Positions 46,033 through 56,700 of a stretch of 61,877 nucleotides of DNA are shown here, in pieces. Numbering within the stretch: the stretch's first letter is position 1; the number at the start of each line of letters is the position of its first letter. Both the position numbers and the translations under genes were made by a program. Under the pieces are notes generated by a model. It did not search any database. It saw only the letters and a list, made by a program, of their open reading frames with translations, and was not told the DNA's origin. This DNA is from an uncultured Tenacibaculum sp. (GTDB lineage Bacteria > Bacteroidota > Bacteroidia > Flavobacteriales > Flavobacteriaceae). The stretch is taken from contig CANMCD010000018.1 of assembly GCA_947496185.1 (NCBI GenBank), forward strand, positions 1-61,877, written 5' to 3'.

Positions 46033-47346
46033 ATGAAGTTACTTGATTTTTTTCCCATTTCGATTGTTGTTTTGATATTATTTTCTTGTAGTAGTGATGA
46101 ACCTACTCAAACAGATAATGATAATCCAGTAATTCCGAATGCCAAACCCAATATTTTGCTAATCATCGCTGATGATATGGGGCAAGATGCTACTCCTGGT
46201 TTTGAGGTAGGTAGCAGTAAACCTCAAATGCCCAATTTACAAAACATGATAAATACAGGTGTACGTTTTACTAATTTATGGTCTTATCCAACTTGTACTC
46301 CTACGAGGTCGAGTATCATGACAGGGAAATATGGTTTTAGGACTGGAGTTATGAAAGTAGATGACGTATTGCCAACTACAGAAATTTCATTACAGCAATA
46401 TCTTAAGAATAAAAATTCAGCGTATAGTACTGCTGTGATAGGTAAATGGCATTTATCAAAAGATACCTCACATCCAACACAAATGGGGGTTGACTATTAT
46501 GCAGGACTTTTGACAGGAAGTGCACAAAGTTATACGGATTGGAATTTTACAGAAAATGGAACAACAACTAGTTCTTCAGAATATGCGACAACTAAATTTA
46601 CTGATTTAGCCATTGATTGGGTGCAAAAACAAGAAAGCCCATGGTTTTTATGGCTGGCCTATAATGCACCACATACGCCTTTTCATCTACCTCCCGTAAA
46701 TATGCATTCACAGGGGAGTTTACCAGCGGATCAAGCCGCTGTAGATGCAAATCCATTGCCTTATTATTTAGCAATGATTGAAGCAATGGACTATGAAATA
46801 GGGAGGTTACTAAACTCATTGACAGCGGAACAAAGAGATAATACACTTATTATTTTTATAGGGGATAATGGGTCACCAGCTAAAGTTGCACAAGAATATC
46901 CTCGAAGAAGAGCAAAAGGAACGTTGTATCAGGGAGGTGTCAATGTTCCTATGATTGTTTCAGGAAACAATGTTTCTCGTTCAAATCAATCTGATGATAG
47001 CTTATTGAACACTACAGATTTATTTGCAACCATTATTGATGCAACAGGAAATGAAGTGAATACAATTAACGATAGTTATAGTTTTTCAGATTTGTTTATA
47101 AATACCACAAATGCAAACTCCAGAAATTATATATATACAGAACATGGAAAAGGTTCAGGAAATGATGAATATGCCATCCGAAATACGACTCATAAGTATA
47201 TAATGTTTACAGATGGTACTGAAGCTTTCTACAATTTAAATGCTGATTTTTTTGAAATTGAAAACTTATTAGAATCAAACCTTAGTGATTCAGATCAGCA
47301 AGAATTAGATAAATTAAAAGAAATTCTTAATAATTTAAAACAATAG
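46033..47346 (+). CDS. Sulfatase family lipoprotein
   Basis: A 437-residue formylglycine sulfatase. The SPII signal ends with LFSC (Cys19). The metal site is in LIIADDMGQD, the sulfatase signature with modifiable Cys is CTPTRSSIMTG, and GKWHLS and DNGSP complete the active site. It is of the Cys type, needing a maturase encoded elsewhere. It is the first gene of a four-lipoprotein operon and may act on sulfated algal polysaccharides. Confidence 0.93.
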   Translation: MKLLDFFPISIVVLILFSCSSDEPTQTDNDNPVIPNAKPNILLIIADDMGQDATPGFEVGSSKPQMPNLQNMINTGVRFTNLWSYPTCTPTRSSIMTGKYGFRTGVMKVDDVLPTTEISLQQYLKNKNSAYSTAVIGKWHLSKDTSHPTQMGVDYYAGLLTGSAQSYTDWNFTENGTTTSSSEYATTKFTDLAIDWVQKQESPWFLWLAYNAPHTPFHLPPVNMHSQGSLPADQAAVDANPLPYYLAMIEAMDYEIGRLLNSLTAEQRDNTLIIFIGDNGSPAKVAQEYPRRRAKGTLYQGGVNVPMIVSGNNVSRSNQSDDSLLNTTDLFATIIDATGNEVNTINDSYSFSDLFINTTNANSRNYIYTEHGKGSGNDEYAIRNTTHKYIMFTDGTEAFYNLNADFFEIENLLESNLSDSDQQELDKLKEILNNLKQ

Positions 47347-47349
47347 TTT

Positions 47350-48135
47350 ATGAAAAACCTTAAATTTTTAGCACCCCTATTTTCAATGATGTTATGTTTA
47401 TATGCATGCGGATCCGATGATAATAATACCGATACGGATACAGGTAATGAAGACCCAGTAAATGAAACATCGTATGATATTAGGCCAATTTTATCAAAGT
47501 TTGATAATGTTGATGGGATAACTTATAGTATAGACGGTGATTATGTTGATATTACTACTGATGGATTACCAGATCATAAGAGTCCTTATTGGGAACAAGG
47601 ACACGCTATGTATGAAGCGTATAATGGTACAAACCCAAATTGGCACCAAAATCCAAATACCATTCAAAGTCATAATATCACGTTTAGGATTCCTCTATAT
47701 CCTAAAGAAGCAGCTACAAAAGAAGCAACATCATTAGGTGCAATAGGTATAGCTTTGAATGGTGTGGCTTTTTATAATCAATATGCTGGGCCAAATAATC
47801 AACCATTAACAAATGAAATTGATTCTTTTGACCAGTATTGGGGACATCCACAGAACAGTGGGCAATATCATTATCACCTTGAACCAATTTATTTAACAGG
47901 TAATCAATCTATTGGTAAGAGTGGTTTTTTAGGGTTACTGTCAGATGGTTTTCCTGTCTATGGTCCTTCAGAAAACAATACTACGGTAGTTAGTGATGAT
48001 TTAGATGCGTACCACGGACACGCGCATGCAACGGCCGATTTTCCCGATGGTATCTATCATTACCATATAACTTCTGATGCTCCGTATATCAACGGAAATG
48101 GCTATTATGGTACACCGGGTACTGTTTCTAGATAA
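47350..48135 (+). CDS. YHYH domain lipoprotein
   Basis: A 261-residue protein with SPII signal (MKNLKFLAPLFSMMLCLYAC, lipobox Cys20) and the YHYH motif twice: GQYHYHLEP and GIYHYHIT. Other His-rich stretches such as AYHGHAHA are present, so metal binding is likely. It starts 3 bp after the sulfatase gene. Molecular function of the YHYH family is not established. Confidence 0.9.
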   Translation: MKNLKFLAPLFSMMLCLYACGSDDNNTDTDTGNEDPVNETSYDIRPILSKFDNVDGITYSIDGDYVDITTDGLPDHKSPYWEQGHAMYEAYNGTNPNWHQNPNTIQSHNITFRIPLYPKEAATKEATSLGAIGIALNGVAFYNQYAGPNNQPLTNEIDSFDQYWGHPQNSGQYHYHLEPIYLTGNQSIGKSGFLGLLSDGFPVYGPSENNTTVVSDDLDAYHGHAHATADFPDGIYHYHITSDAPYINGNGYYGTPGTVSR

Positions 48136-48139
48136 AAAA

Positions 48140-48709
48140 ATGAAAAGCGCCTTTATAGCCTTTATCATAATAATAGGTTGTTTTTCGTGTAAAAAACAAA
48201 CAATACAAAAACAACCTATTGTTTACAATAAAGAAAAATTTTATTACGTAAATGGTGTTCTTCATTTCGAAGCCACTCCTTTTTCAGGTGTTTTAGTAAG
48301 TTATGATGAGGTTAATAAAACCAATTCTTCCGTAGAATATTCTAATGGAAAAAAACATGGAATAGAGATTAAAAAGTATACCAACGACTCCTTGGCAGAA
48401 CAACGATTTTATACTAAAGGGATAAAAACAGGAATTCACCGAGGTTGGTGGAGAAATGGAACATTGAAATTTGAATATCCATTCAATAAAAAGGGAGCAT
48501 ATCATGGGAATGTAAAAGACTGGTATAAAAATGGTCAAGTCTATAAAGATTTTAACTATGCAAACGGAAAAGAATCGGGGAGTCAAAGAATGTGGCAATC
48601 TGACGGGAAAATTAGGGCTAATTTTGTGACAAAAAATGGAGAAAGATTTGGGTTGATAGGCTTAAAGAAGTGTTATACTATCAACACAGTTAGTGAAAAA
48701 ATCGAGTAA
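48140..48709 (+). CDS. YwqK/MORN-repeat-like lipoprotein
   Basis: A 189-residue protein whose start at ATG 48140 gives an SPII signal (MKSAFIAFIIIIGCFSC). The mature part contains repeated strand-loop units with G-x-x-x-x-W-Y/W-x-N-G-x (HRGWWRNGTLKFEY, GNVKDWYKNGQVYKDF, GSQRMWQSDGKIRANF), typical of proteins labelled YwqK antitoxin-like. A toxin partner is not present. It begins 4 bp after the YHYH gene; an earlier in-frame ATG at 48077 would lie within that gene and hide the signal peptide. Confidence 0.85.
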   Translation: MKSAFIAFIIIIGCFSCKKQTIQKQPIVYNKEKFYYVNGVLHFEATPFSGVLVSYDEVNKTNSSVEYSNGKKHGIEIKKYTNDSLAEQRFYTKGIKTGIHRGWWRNGTLKFEYPFNKKGAYHGNVKDWYKNGQVYKDFNYANGKESGSQRMWQSDGKIRANFVTKNGERFGLIGLKKCYTINTVSEKIE

Positions 48710-48720
48710 ATATTAAACAG

Positions 48721-49386
48721 ATGTATATTGATGTTAAACACATAGTTTTTCTATTATTAATCATGTTTTTTTATTCATGTGGTAGAAAACAAACAGTAGA
48801 TAAAAAAACAACATTACCTTTTTTCAATTCTTCTTTATTTACTCCTGAATGGATAGCTAAAGAGTCTCCAGATTATAATAAAATACACACAATTCCAGAT
48901 TTTAGTTTGGTTAATCAAGAGGGGAAAAAGGTTACGCAACAATTTTATCGAGGTAAAATATACGTTGCGGATTTTTTCTTTGTCTCTTGTCCAGGAATTT
49001 GCCCCATGTTGGTAAAAAACATGAGCATACTTCAAAAAGAATTTGAAAATGACAAAGATGTCTTTTTATTATCTCATACAGTAATGCCGACAAAGGATTC
49101 TGTACCTGTATTAAGGCAATATGCTAAAGAAAATGATATTTATTCAGAAAAGTGGAATTTAGTAACTGGTGATAAAAAACAAATATATGATTTAGCAAGA
49201 AGGTCTTATTTTGCTGACGAAGATTTTGTAAAAACAAGTGATGAAGAAGTACTTATACATACTGAGAATTTTGTGTTGGTAGATTGGAAAGGAAGAATCA
49301 GAGGGGTTTATAATGGAACATTGGCATTAGATACTCAAAGGTTAATAAGACACATAAAACTATTGAAAAAAGAAAAAAATATATGA
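48721..49386 (+). CDS. SCO1/SenC family lipoprotein
   Basis: A 221-residue thioredoxin-fold protein with an SPII signal (lipobox FYSC, Cys20). The copper/redox motif CPGIC is in VSCPGICPML, and the distal His is in LIHTENFVLVD. SCO proteins deliver copper to cytochrome oxidase or act as thiol reductases. It closes the operon, 11 bp after the YwqK-like gene. Confidence 0.92.
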   Translation: MYIDVKHIVFLLLIMFFYSCGRKQTVDKKTTLPFFNSSLFTPEWIAKESPDYNKIHTIPDFSLVNQEGKKVTQQFYRGKIYVADFFFVSCPGICPMLVKNMSILQKEFENDKDVFLLSHTVMPTKDSVPVLRQYAKENDIYSEKWNLVTGDKKQIYDLARRSYFADEDFVKTSDEEVLIHTENFVLVDWKGRIRGVYNGTLALDTQRLIRHIKLLKKEKNI

Positions 49387-49541
49387 ATATTATAATTATT
49401 TCATTAAATTCGTCTCCAAACAAAGTGTTCAAGCTATATTCACCATATTAGTTTTAGTAAAAAAAATCTACTATGGCATTAGTGATATTTTGATAATTTG
49501 CTTAGATATAGTAAAAGTAACCCCTAAATAATAGTATTATT

Positions 49542-49646
49542 ATGAAGTTATTCGAATCCCTAAAAGAATTAGTAAAAGCGTTTATTTCTAGAAAAAAAGT
49601 TGTATTAATCCCTGTTAAAGTTGACAATAGAAGAAGGAGGTATTAA
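49542..49646 (+). CDS. Possible small basic peptide
   Basis: A 34-codon frame (MKLFESLKELVKAF..., ending with RRRRY) between the SCO and murB genes. It is amphipathic and strongly basic. The preceding bases are A/T-rich without a clear promoter, and its last four bases overlap the 3' end of murB on the other strand. The purine-rich AGAAGGAGG near its end resembles an anti-SD sequence match but lies in the wrong place for murB. Confidence 0.35.
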   Translation: MKLFESLKELVKAFISRKKVVLIPVKVDNRRRRY

Positions 49647-50650
49647 ATTATATTTACTTCCATCTCAAGATTAATAGAAAATTGCTGGTGTACGGTATTT
49701 TTAATTTTTAGCGCAAGTTCGTAAATTTCTTTACCAGAAGAATTCCCATAGTTAACTAATACTAAGGCTTGTTTTTCATGTACACCACAATTACCAATCT
49801 TCATACCTTTAAAACCACATTTTTCTATTAGCCATCCTGCTGGGACTTTTATTTCAGTATCTGACACCTTATAGCTAGGTATATTAGGGTGTTTCTTTTG
49901 TAGTTGATTGAAGTGATTTATAGTGATTATTGGGTTCTTGAAAAAGCTACCACTATTACCAATTTTTTTAGGATCTGGAAGCTTAGACTTTCTGATATGT
50001 ATTACTGCGTCTGAAATATCTGTAATACTAGGAGTGTTTATATTTCTTTCTTTTAATAAAGTTTCAATTGCACCATAAGAAGTAGTGAGTTTATGATTGT
50101 TTTTAGTTAGTTTAAAACGCACAGCAATGACGATGTATTTGTCTTTAGCACGATTTTTAAAAATAGAATTTCGATATCCAAACTCACATTGTTCAGCAGT
50201 AAAAACAACTTCTTTTCCTGTTGCTTTTTCAATAGTATGTACATGTGTAATAACATCTTTTACCTCGACTCCATAAGCGCCTATATTTTGAATAGGACAG
50301 GTGCCTACATTACCAGGTATCAGGGAAAGGTTTTCAATGCCTCCATAGCCCCTAGAAATACACCAGAGAACAAAGTTATGCCAATTTTCACCCGCACTTA
50401 CAGTTATGTGAGCAAAATTCTCATTTTCATTATCAACCGAAATTCCAGTAAGGTTTAAATGAACGACCAATTGTTCAATATTCTTAGTGAGAAGAATATT
50501 ACTGCCACCGCTGATCAAAAAAATATTTTGTTCAGATTTGATAACCTGTTTTAAATCTTTTAATGAGGTTACCGAAATAAAACGTTTGGCATCTACATCG
50601 ATGCCAAACGTATTGTATTCTTTTAAAGATATATTTTGTTGAATATTCAA
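49643..50650 (-). CDS. murB: UDP-N-acetylenolpyruvoylglucosamine reductase
   Basis: An FAD enzyme of peptidoglycan precursor synthesis that reduces UDP-GlcNAc enolpyruvate to UDP-MurNAc. The 335-residue protein has the FAD-binding start FLISGGSNILLT, IPGNVGTCPIQNIGAYG, the catalytic Ser in GNSGSFFKNP, and the C-terminal Glu in INLEMEV. It is of the longer type I form. The aminotransferase gene lies 5 bp upstream. Confidence 0.96.
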   Translation of the reverse strand: MNIQQNISLKEYNTFGIDVDAKRFISVTSLKDLKQVIKSEQNIFLISGGSNILLTKNIEQLVVHLNLTGISVDNENENFAHITVSAGENWHNFVLWCISRGYGGIENLSLIPGNVGTCPIQNIGAYGVEVKDVITHVHTIEKATGKEVVFTAEQCEFGYRNSIFKNRAKDKYIVIAVRFKLTKNNHKLTTSYGAIETLLKERNINTPSITDISDAVIHIRKSKLPDPKKIGNSGSFFKNPIITINHFNQLQKKHPNIPSYKVSDTEIKVPAGWLIEKCGFKGMKIGNCGVHEKQALVLVNYGNSSGKEIYELALKIKNTVHQQFSINLEMEVNII

Positions 50651-50655
50651 GCTAA

Positions 50656-51846
50656 CTATGAATTATATTTTTCTAAAGCTAATCTAATAATTTCTACACA
50701 CTTTTTTAAGTCTGAATTATTTAAAACATAGGCAATACGAACTTGATTTTTTCCTTCTCCTTTGGTAGAGTAAAATCCACCCGCAGGAGCCACCATAACC
50801 GTTTCGTTATTATGATTAAATTTTTCTAACAACCATTGTGCAAAATCTTCAGAATCATCAACTGGTAATTCTGCTATACAGTAAAATGCTCCTTTAGGGT
50901 TCGCTACTTTAACACCCTCTATTTTTTGTAGTTCTGCTATTAATGTGTTTCTACGACTTTCGTATTCTTTAATTACTTCATCAAAATAACTTTGAGGTGT
51001 ATCTAAAGCTGCTTCACTAGCCAGTAGCGCATAGGTAGGAGGGCTCAAGCGCGCTTGAGCAAACTTAATTGCTGTGCTAATAAACTCATTGTTTTTTGAT
51101 ACGATACAACCAATTCTAGCTCCACACATACTGTATCTTTTAGATACTGAATCTATAACGATAGCGTGTTGTTCAAGGCCCTCAACAGACATGATAGAAT
51201 GATGCTTTTCGCCATCATAGGTAAACTCTCTATATACTTCATCAGAAATTAGAAATAAATCATGTTTTAATGCAATTTGCTTCAGTTTCTGAATTTCATC
51301 TTGGCTGTAAAGGTATCCCGTTGGATTTCCAGGGTTACAAATCAATATCGCTTTTGTTTTAGCGGTAATTAATTTTTCGAAGTCTTCAATAGCCGGCAAT
51401 GCAAAGTTGTCCTCAATTTTTGAAATAACAGGAACAACTTTAACTCCAGATGCTGTAGAAAAACCATTGTAGTTAGCATAAAACGGTTCAGGGATAATAA
51501 TTTCATCTCCGGGATCTGTAATACTTCCAATAGTAAAAAATAAAGCCTCAGAGCCTCCTGTAGTAGCAATAATATTACTTGCAGATACAGAAATATCATT
51601 TTTGGCATAATAATTGGCTAATTTATTCCTATATTCTTCTGATCCTTCAGATCTAGCATAAGATAAAACATCAATGGTGTTGTTTTTTACAGCATCTAAA
51701 GCATTCTTAGGCGTCTTTATATCAGGTTGTCCTATATTTAAATGGAAAACTTTTGTTCCATTTTTCTTAGCAGCCTCTGCATAAGGAACAAGCTTACGAA
51801 TTGGAGACTGAGGCATTGAATTTCCTTTAGAAGAAATTGATGGCAT
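50656..51846 (-). CDS. PLP-dependent class I aminotransferase (aspartate aminotransferase-like)
   Basis: A 396-residue fold-type I enzyme. LNIGQPDIKTP at the start, NPGNPTGYLYS, and the PLP lysine in VIDSVSKRYSMCGARIG are all present. The conserved Arg for the substrate carboxylate is near QVRIAYVL. The substrate could be aspartate or another amino acid. Confidence 0.9.
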   Translation of the reverse strand: MPSISSKGNSMPQSPIRKLVPYAEAAKKNGTKVFHLNIGQPDIKTPKNALDAVKNNTIDVLSYARSEGSEEYRNKLANYYAKNDISVSASNIIATTGGSEALFFTIGSITDPGDEIIIPEPFYANYNGFSTASGVKVVPVISKIEDNFALPAIEDFEKLITAKTKAILICNPGNPTGYLYSQDEIQKLKQIALKHDLFLISDEVYREFTYDGEKHHSIMSVEGLEQHAIVIDSVSKRYSMCGARIGCIVSKNNEFISTAIKFAQARLSPPTYALLASEAALDTPQSYFDEVIKEYESRRNTLIAELQKIEGVKVANPKGAFYCIAELPVDDSEDFAQWLLEKFNHNNETVMVAPAGGFYSTKGEGKNQVRIAYVLNNSDLKKCVEIIRLALEKYNS

Positions 51847-51900
51847 TTTTTAAATATTAAGTTGTTTGTGTGGCAAATTTGCAAAATATTTTGTTAAAAT

Positions 51901-53313
51901 ATGGGGGTGATAGACTTAAAATTTTTGTATTGTGTGCTTAAGTATTTATATTTGAGTCCCTTAAATATTTACCCCTTGGATAAATTACTATACCCCCTAG
52001 CAATTTTTTTTTGTATTTCTTCAATACAATCTCAATCACGATTTTATTTTTTAAACGATGTAAAAAAGCAAATTGTACCTTTTGATTTGATTAATAATTT
52101 AGTTGTTTTTCCTTTAGAAATCAATGGAAAAAAGCTAACATTTATTTTAGATACAGGAGTTAATAAAACGGTATTGTTTAACCTGACTAGTAAAGATAGT
52201 TTGCAATTAAATGATACCAAAAAGGTTTTTATCAAAGGATTAGGGATGGGAGAACCTGTTGAGGCGATCATGTCAAAGACTAATACTTTTAGAATTAAAA
52301 ACTTAATAGGTAATCATCAGAGTGTATTTGTTATTTTAGATGATGCCTTTAAACTATCCTCTAAAATGGGTACCACGATTCATGGTATTATAGGTTATGA
52401 TCTTTTAAAAGATGTTGTAGTACTTATAAATTACGAAACGCGAAGACTGGTTTTTTATGATCCTGAAAAGTATGAGGAACCAAAATGTAGAAGATGTGAA
52501 AAGCTTCCCATAGAATTTAACAAGAAAAAACCGTTTGTCTCATTGGCGTTGAAAATGCATGAGGATGATGAAAATAAAATACCTGTCACAATGCTAGTTG
52601 ATTTAGGAGGTAGTGATGCCATTTGGCTTTTTAATGGAACAGATGAAGAAATTGTTACCCCTAAAAAGTCCTTTAGAGACATCCTAGGAGAAGGATTGAG
52701 TGGTACCGTATACGGAGATAGGAGTAAAATAGCAAGCCTTCATATAGGGAAATATAAAGTTCAAAGACCTACAGTATCCTTTTTAGATACATTGGCAACA
52801 GTTAATGCTAGAAAATTTAAAAAAAGGAATGGTAGTATTGGAGGGGAACTACTAAAAAGGTTTAAGGTTTGGATTGATTATAGAGGTAAAAAGGTTATGT
52901 TAAAAAAGACATCTTCATTGAGAGATGGTTTTTACTATAATATGAGTGGTTTACAAGTCGTCTATGATGGCTTAGTTCTTGTTAGGGAAAAATTTAGAGG
53001 TTTACCAGATATGGATCCTATGGTCAGAGCGGGTAAGGTTTCATCAAAAGTGGTTTCTTTTGTAGGAAGTTATAGATACGATTTTAAACCTTCTTATAAA
53101 ATTAATAAGGTAATTGAAGACTCACCAGCTTTTATTGCAGGTCTAAAAGAAGGAGATGTTATTAAATTCATAAATGGGAGACCTGTATATACTTTTACAC
53201 TAGGAGAAATAATGAATTTGTTTCAAACAGCTCCCAATAAAAAAATTATACTTGTCGTTGAAAGAGGTGTCGTAACGTTAAAATATAAATTTAGGTTAGT
53301 TCCTAGAATATAG
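51901..53313 (+). CDS. Exported aspartyl protease with PDZ domain
   Basis: A 470-residue protein with a retropepsin-like fold: the first active-site motif FILDTGVNKTVLF and the second LVDLGGSDAIWLF. A C-terminal PDZ domain (about residues 370-470) contains EDSPAFIAGLKEGDVIKFING. In the second motif DTG is replaced by DLG. ATG 51901 gives a long N-terminus; the segment LDKLLYPLAIFFCISSIQSQ is a better signal peptide and would start at TTG 51976. A -7-like TATTTTG only about ten bases before ATG 51901 also favours the later start. Confidence 0.85.
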   Translation: MGVIDLKFLYCVLKYLYLSPLNIYPLDKLLYPLAIFFCISSIQSQSRFYFLNDVKKQIVPFDLINNLVVFPLEINGKKLTFILDTGVNKTVLFNLTSKDSLQLNDTKKVFIKGLGMGEPVEAIMSKTNTFRIKNLIGNHQSVFVILDDAFKLSSKMGTTIHGIIGYDLLKDVVVLINYETRRLVFYDPEKYEEPKCRRCEKLPIEFNKKKPFVSLALKMHEDDENKIPVTMLVDLGGSDAIWLFNGTDEEIVTPKKSFRDILGEGLSGTVYGDRSKIASLHIGKYKVQRPTVSFLDTLATVNARKFKKRNGSIGGELLKRFKVWIDYRGKKVMLKKTSSLRDGFYYNMSGLQVVYDGLVLVREKFRGLPDMDPMVRAGKVSSKVVSFVGSYRYDFKPSYKINKVIEDSPAFIAGLKEGDVIKFINGRPVYTFTLGEIMNLFQTAPNKKIILVVERGVVTLKYKFRLVPRI

Positions 53314-53736
53314 TGTTTTACGCTGTTTTACCGATTTGCTATATTATAAGGTCAGTACAATTTTAAGAATCTTATTTTTTTATGTTGAATAGATGTGAGT
53401 AGTGTTTTTTACTTGGTAAATTCATACTACTAGTATTACTTCAAGTAGCTTGAAAGCCATTTAAATTAATTGTTTTGTGTTGCTTTTAACTTTGTTTATG
53501 TGTGATAGAAATGAAGTGTAATTAATTTGATTTTACAAACTCTTACTGAGTTTTGATATGAAAATAACTGCTGAAAATGAGTTAGTTATCGTTTTTTTTA
53601 TTATCTTTGGTCAGATAAGTTTTTCCTCCCAAAATTATAGTTTATTTACTTAATGTTCCTTAATCGGTAAGGAGCGATTCCGTGTCAATAAACCATTATC
53701 AAGTCCCTGAACGAGTATAAGTTGAATTAATTGATA
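53314..53736. other. Intergenic region before the giant surface-protein gene
   Basis: No gene, tRNA or terminator was found in this 423-bp A/T-rich stretch. A good promoter candidate is at 53582-53609; the remaining ~125 bases would be an untranslated leader. Confidence 0.5.
53582..53609 (+). promoter_or_regulatory. Candidate promoter of the giant surface-protein gene
   Basis: TATCTTTG at 53602-53609 matches TAnnTTTG exactly. The -33 region reads TTAG (53582) instead of TTG at about the expected distance. Predicted start near 53614, giving a leader of about 120 nt. Confidence 0.5.
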
Positions 53737-56700
53737 ATGCCGTTGGAAGTACATTTTATGGGGTTGCTTAAAGGGCTAGGCTCTTTGTTTCCCAAATCTA
53801 GGGATTTTTCACTCTACCGCCACACATTTTTAGATTTTAATCATATAGCTTTTACTTTTAAAAAAAGGGTAAAAGAACGATTTAAATTGTCTAATACGAA
53901 CCATACGATAAGATGGTGTCGTAATAGTTTTTTATGGATATGGTGTTTTTTTGTAGGTAATGATTTAGTTGCCATAACACCTGATACCAAGGAGTGTATT
54001 AATTATGTTGAAAATATAAATACCCATCAATCGATTTCTTTTGCAATTGATGATTATTTGTATCCTTATTATTTACAAAACGATAAAAAGATTTATATTG
54101 AGAAAAAAACTACTTTAAAAAAAACTACTTTAAAAAAAACGCCTGTTATATACATCGCGTATACTTACCAAGATCCATGTACATATGGAGCAATTGTAGG
54201 AACTCCTACAGCAAATGACCCTGATGGAGATGGAATTAATAATGATTGTGATTTAGATGATGATAATGATGGTGTCTTGGATAGAGATGAAGGATTGGTT
54301 TGTAATTCTGTCACAGAAGTTGGTTTAGATGTTGATGGAAGTTTTGAAGACTTGGCAGGTGTTGCAGGTGATGATGATCACAATGGCAATGTTACTGAAG
54401 GAGGTTGGCAAAATGGTATAGGAACAGCAGATGCTTGGATAACTCCGATGCCAACAACGGGTTCAGGAACATGGCGAGGAACAGCTGATGGTACACCTCC
54501 TTCTCCTGATGGAGGGATTTTTGTTGGAGGTTTTACAGGTAATTTTGCAAATGAAGAATCTTTTTTCACAGAGGTTTCAGGATTGACTATTGGAGATCCT
54601 TACACAGTCGTTTTTTATCAAACTCATGCAGGTGTCGAAGGAACAACACCCATAGGAGATTTAGCACGTTATGAAGTGCTATTTGGTGAAGAGACATTGT
54701 TCAGCGAAGAGCAACCTTATTTAGGTGAAGGAAATCAAGTGTGGGAGGAACAGCGATTGTTTTTTACCGCTACAGCAGAAACGCAACGACTAGAGTTTTT
54801 TCCAAATTCTGGTACTGACCGTCACGTTGATTATTGGGGAGGATATAATTATCCAGCATTGGATGGAATTGATGTTTTAGAAGGATGGATAGAAAATACA
54901 CATAATTGTACTAGTTTGGATACAGATTTTGATGGTATTCCAAACTACTTAGATTTAGATAGTGATGGAGATGGGTGTAATGATGTTACCGAATCAGGAG
55001 GTATTGACCTTGATAATGATGGAATGTTAGACGGGTTAGGCGTTGATGGAGACGGACAGGTTATTGGTGGTGTTGGTGGTTATAATGGAATTTCAGGAAA
55101 TGAAACGGTTGCTACACAAGTTAGTGTAGATGCAGCTGCTTTGGTTGATCAAACGTTAAATGAAGGAGACTCAGCAACCTTTACCATAACTTCTGCTTCT
55201 GCAATTACTGCAAATACGTATACTGGAATTGCTCCAAATACTTCACCAGATTATAATGCACCTTCTGCTATAGATGTATCAGCAACGTTACTGTATCAAT
55301 GGCAAGAAGATGGAGTAAACCTATCTGATGGAGGGATATATTCGGGTACAAGTACTCCAACATTACAAATTAGTGATGTTACTGGCTTGAATGGAAGGGT
55401 TTATAATTTAATAGTAGTTCACCCTAGTAACGTTTGTGAAAATGTTCAGAATGATGCAAGATTAATCGTATCAGGTGGTACTATTAATACCTGTACTGAA
55501 GGGGCAATTTTAGGAACTCCTACAGCGAATGATCCTGATGGAGATGGTATTAATAATGACTGTGATTTAGATGATGATAATGATGGAATATTAGATACTG
55601 CTGAAGGGTTAGTTGCTTGTACTCAAATTGATTTGGGAGCTGATGGTACTTTTGAGTCTTTAAGTACTGTAGCAAGTGGTAATATAAATAACCACAGTGT
55701 AAATAGAGGAGGCTGGCATAACGGAATTGGAACTGCAGATTCATGGATGGCACCTGTACCTACAATAGGTACTGGACAATGGGAAGGAATGGCTGATGGA
55801 ACACCTCCCTCTCCTGATGGAGGAGTTTTTGTAGGAGGTTGGACACAAGAAAATGCCAGAGAAGAGTCCTTTTATACCAATGTTACAGGGTTAATTGTCG
55901 GTCAGGAATATACTGTTGTATTTTATCAAGCTCATGCAGGAGTAGAAGGAATAACAGCGTTGAATGATAGAGCTCGATTTGAAGTCGCTTTTGGTAATGA
56001 GGTTCGATTTAGCGAAGAACAACCTTATTTAGGAGAAGGAAATCAAGTGTGGGAAGAGCAGCGATTGTTTTTTACCGCTACAGCAGAAACGCAACGATTA
56101 GAGTTTTTTCCAAACTCAGGAACAGATGGACATACGACACTTTTTAGGGGGTATAATTATCCAGTTTTAGATGGTGTTCGTCTTTTTTTAGGGAATACTT
56201 CTAGTTGTGATGGTTTGGATACGGATTTAGACGGTATTCAAAATCATTTGGATTTAGATAGTGATGGGGATGGATGTTTTGATGTGACGGAATCAGGAGG
56301 GCTTGATGTAGACGCTAATGGGGTATTAGATGGATTAGGATTTGATAATAATGGACAGGTTACTAGTGGTATTGGTGGTTATGATGGTGTTACGGGTAGT
56401 GAAACTATCGCTACACAAATTAATGTAGATGCTACTGCTTTGATAGATCAAACCTATAATAATGGAGATTCGGCTACTTTTACTATAACTGCAGCTTCTG
56501 CTACAGCTACCAATGCGTATTCTGGTACTCCACCTAATACAACACCTAATTATAATGATCCTACCGCTGTAGATGTATCAGGAACCTTAGTTTACCAGTG
56601 GCAAGAAGATGGGGTAAATTTATCCGATGGAGGTGTCTATTCGGGAACCAATTCACCTGTATTGACCATTAGTGATGTGACGGGGTTAGGTGGAAGAACG

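Noticed and set aside
48140-48709. Antitoxin of a toxin-antitoxin pair
   Set aside because: The YwqK label is inherited from family naming; the protein is a lipoprotein in a four-gene operon with no toxin nearby.
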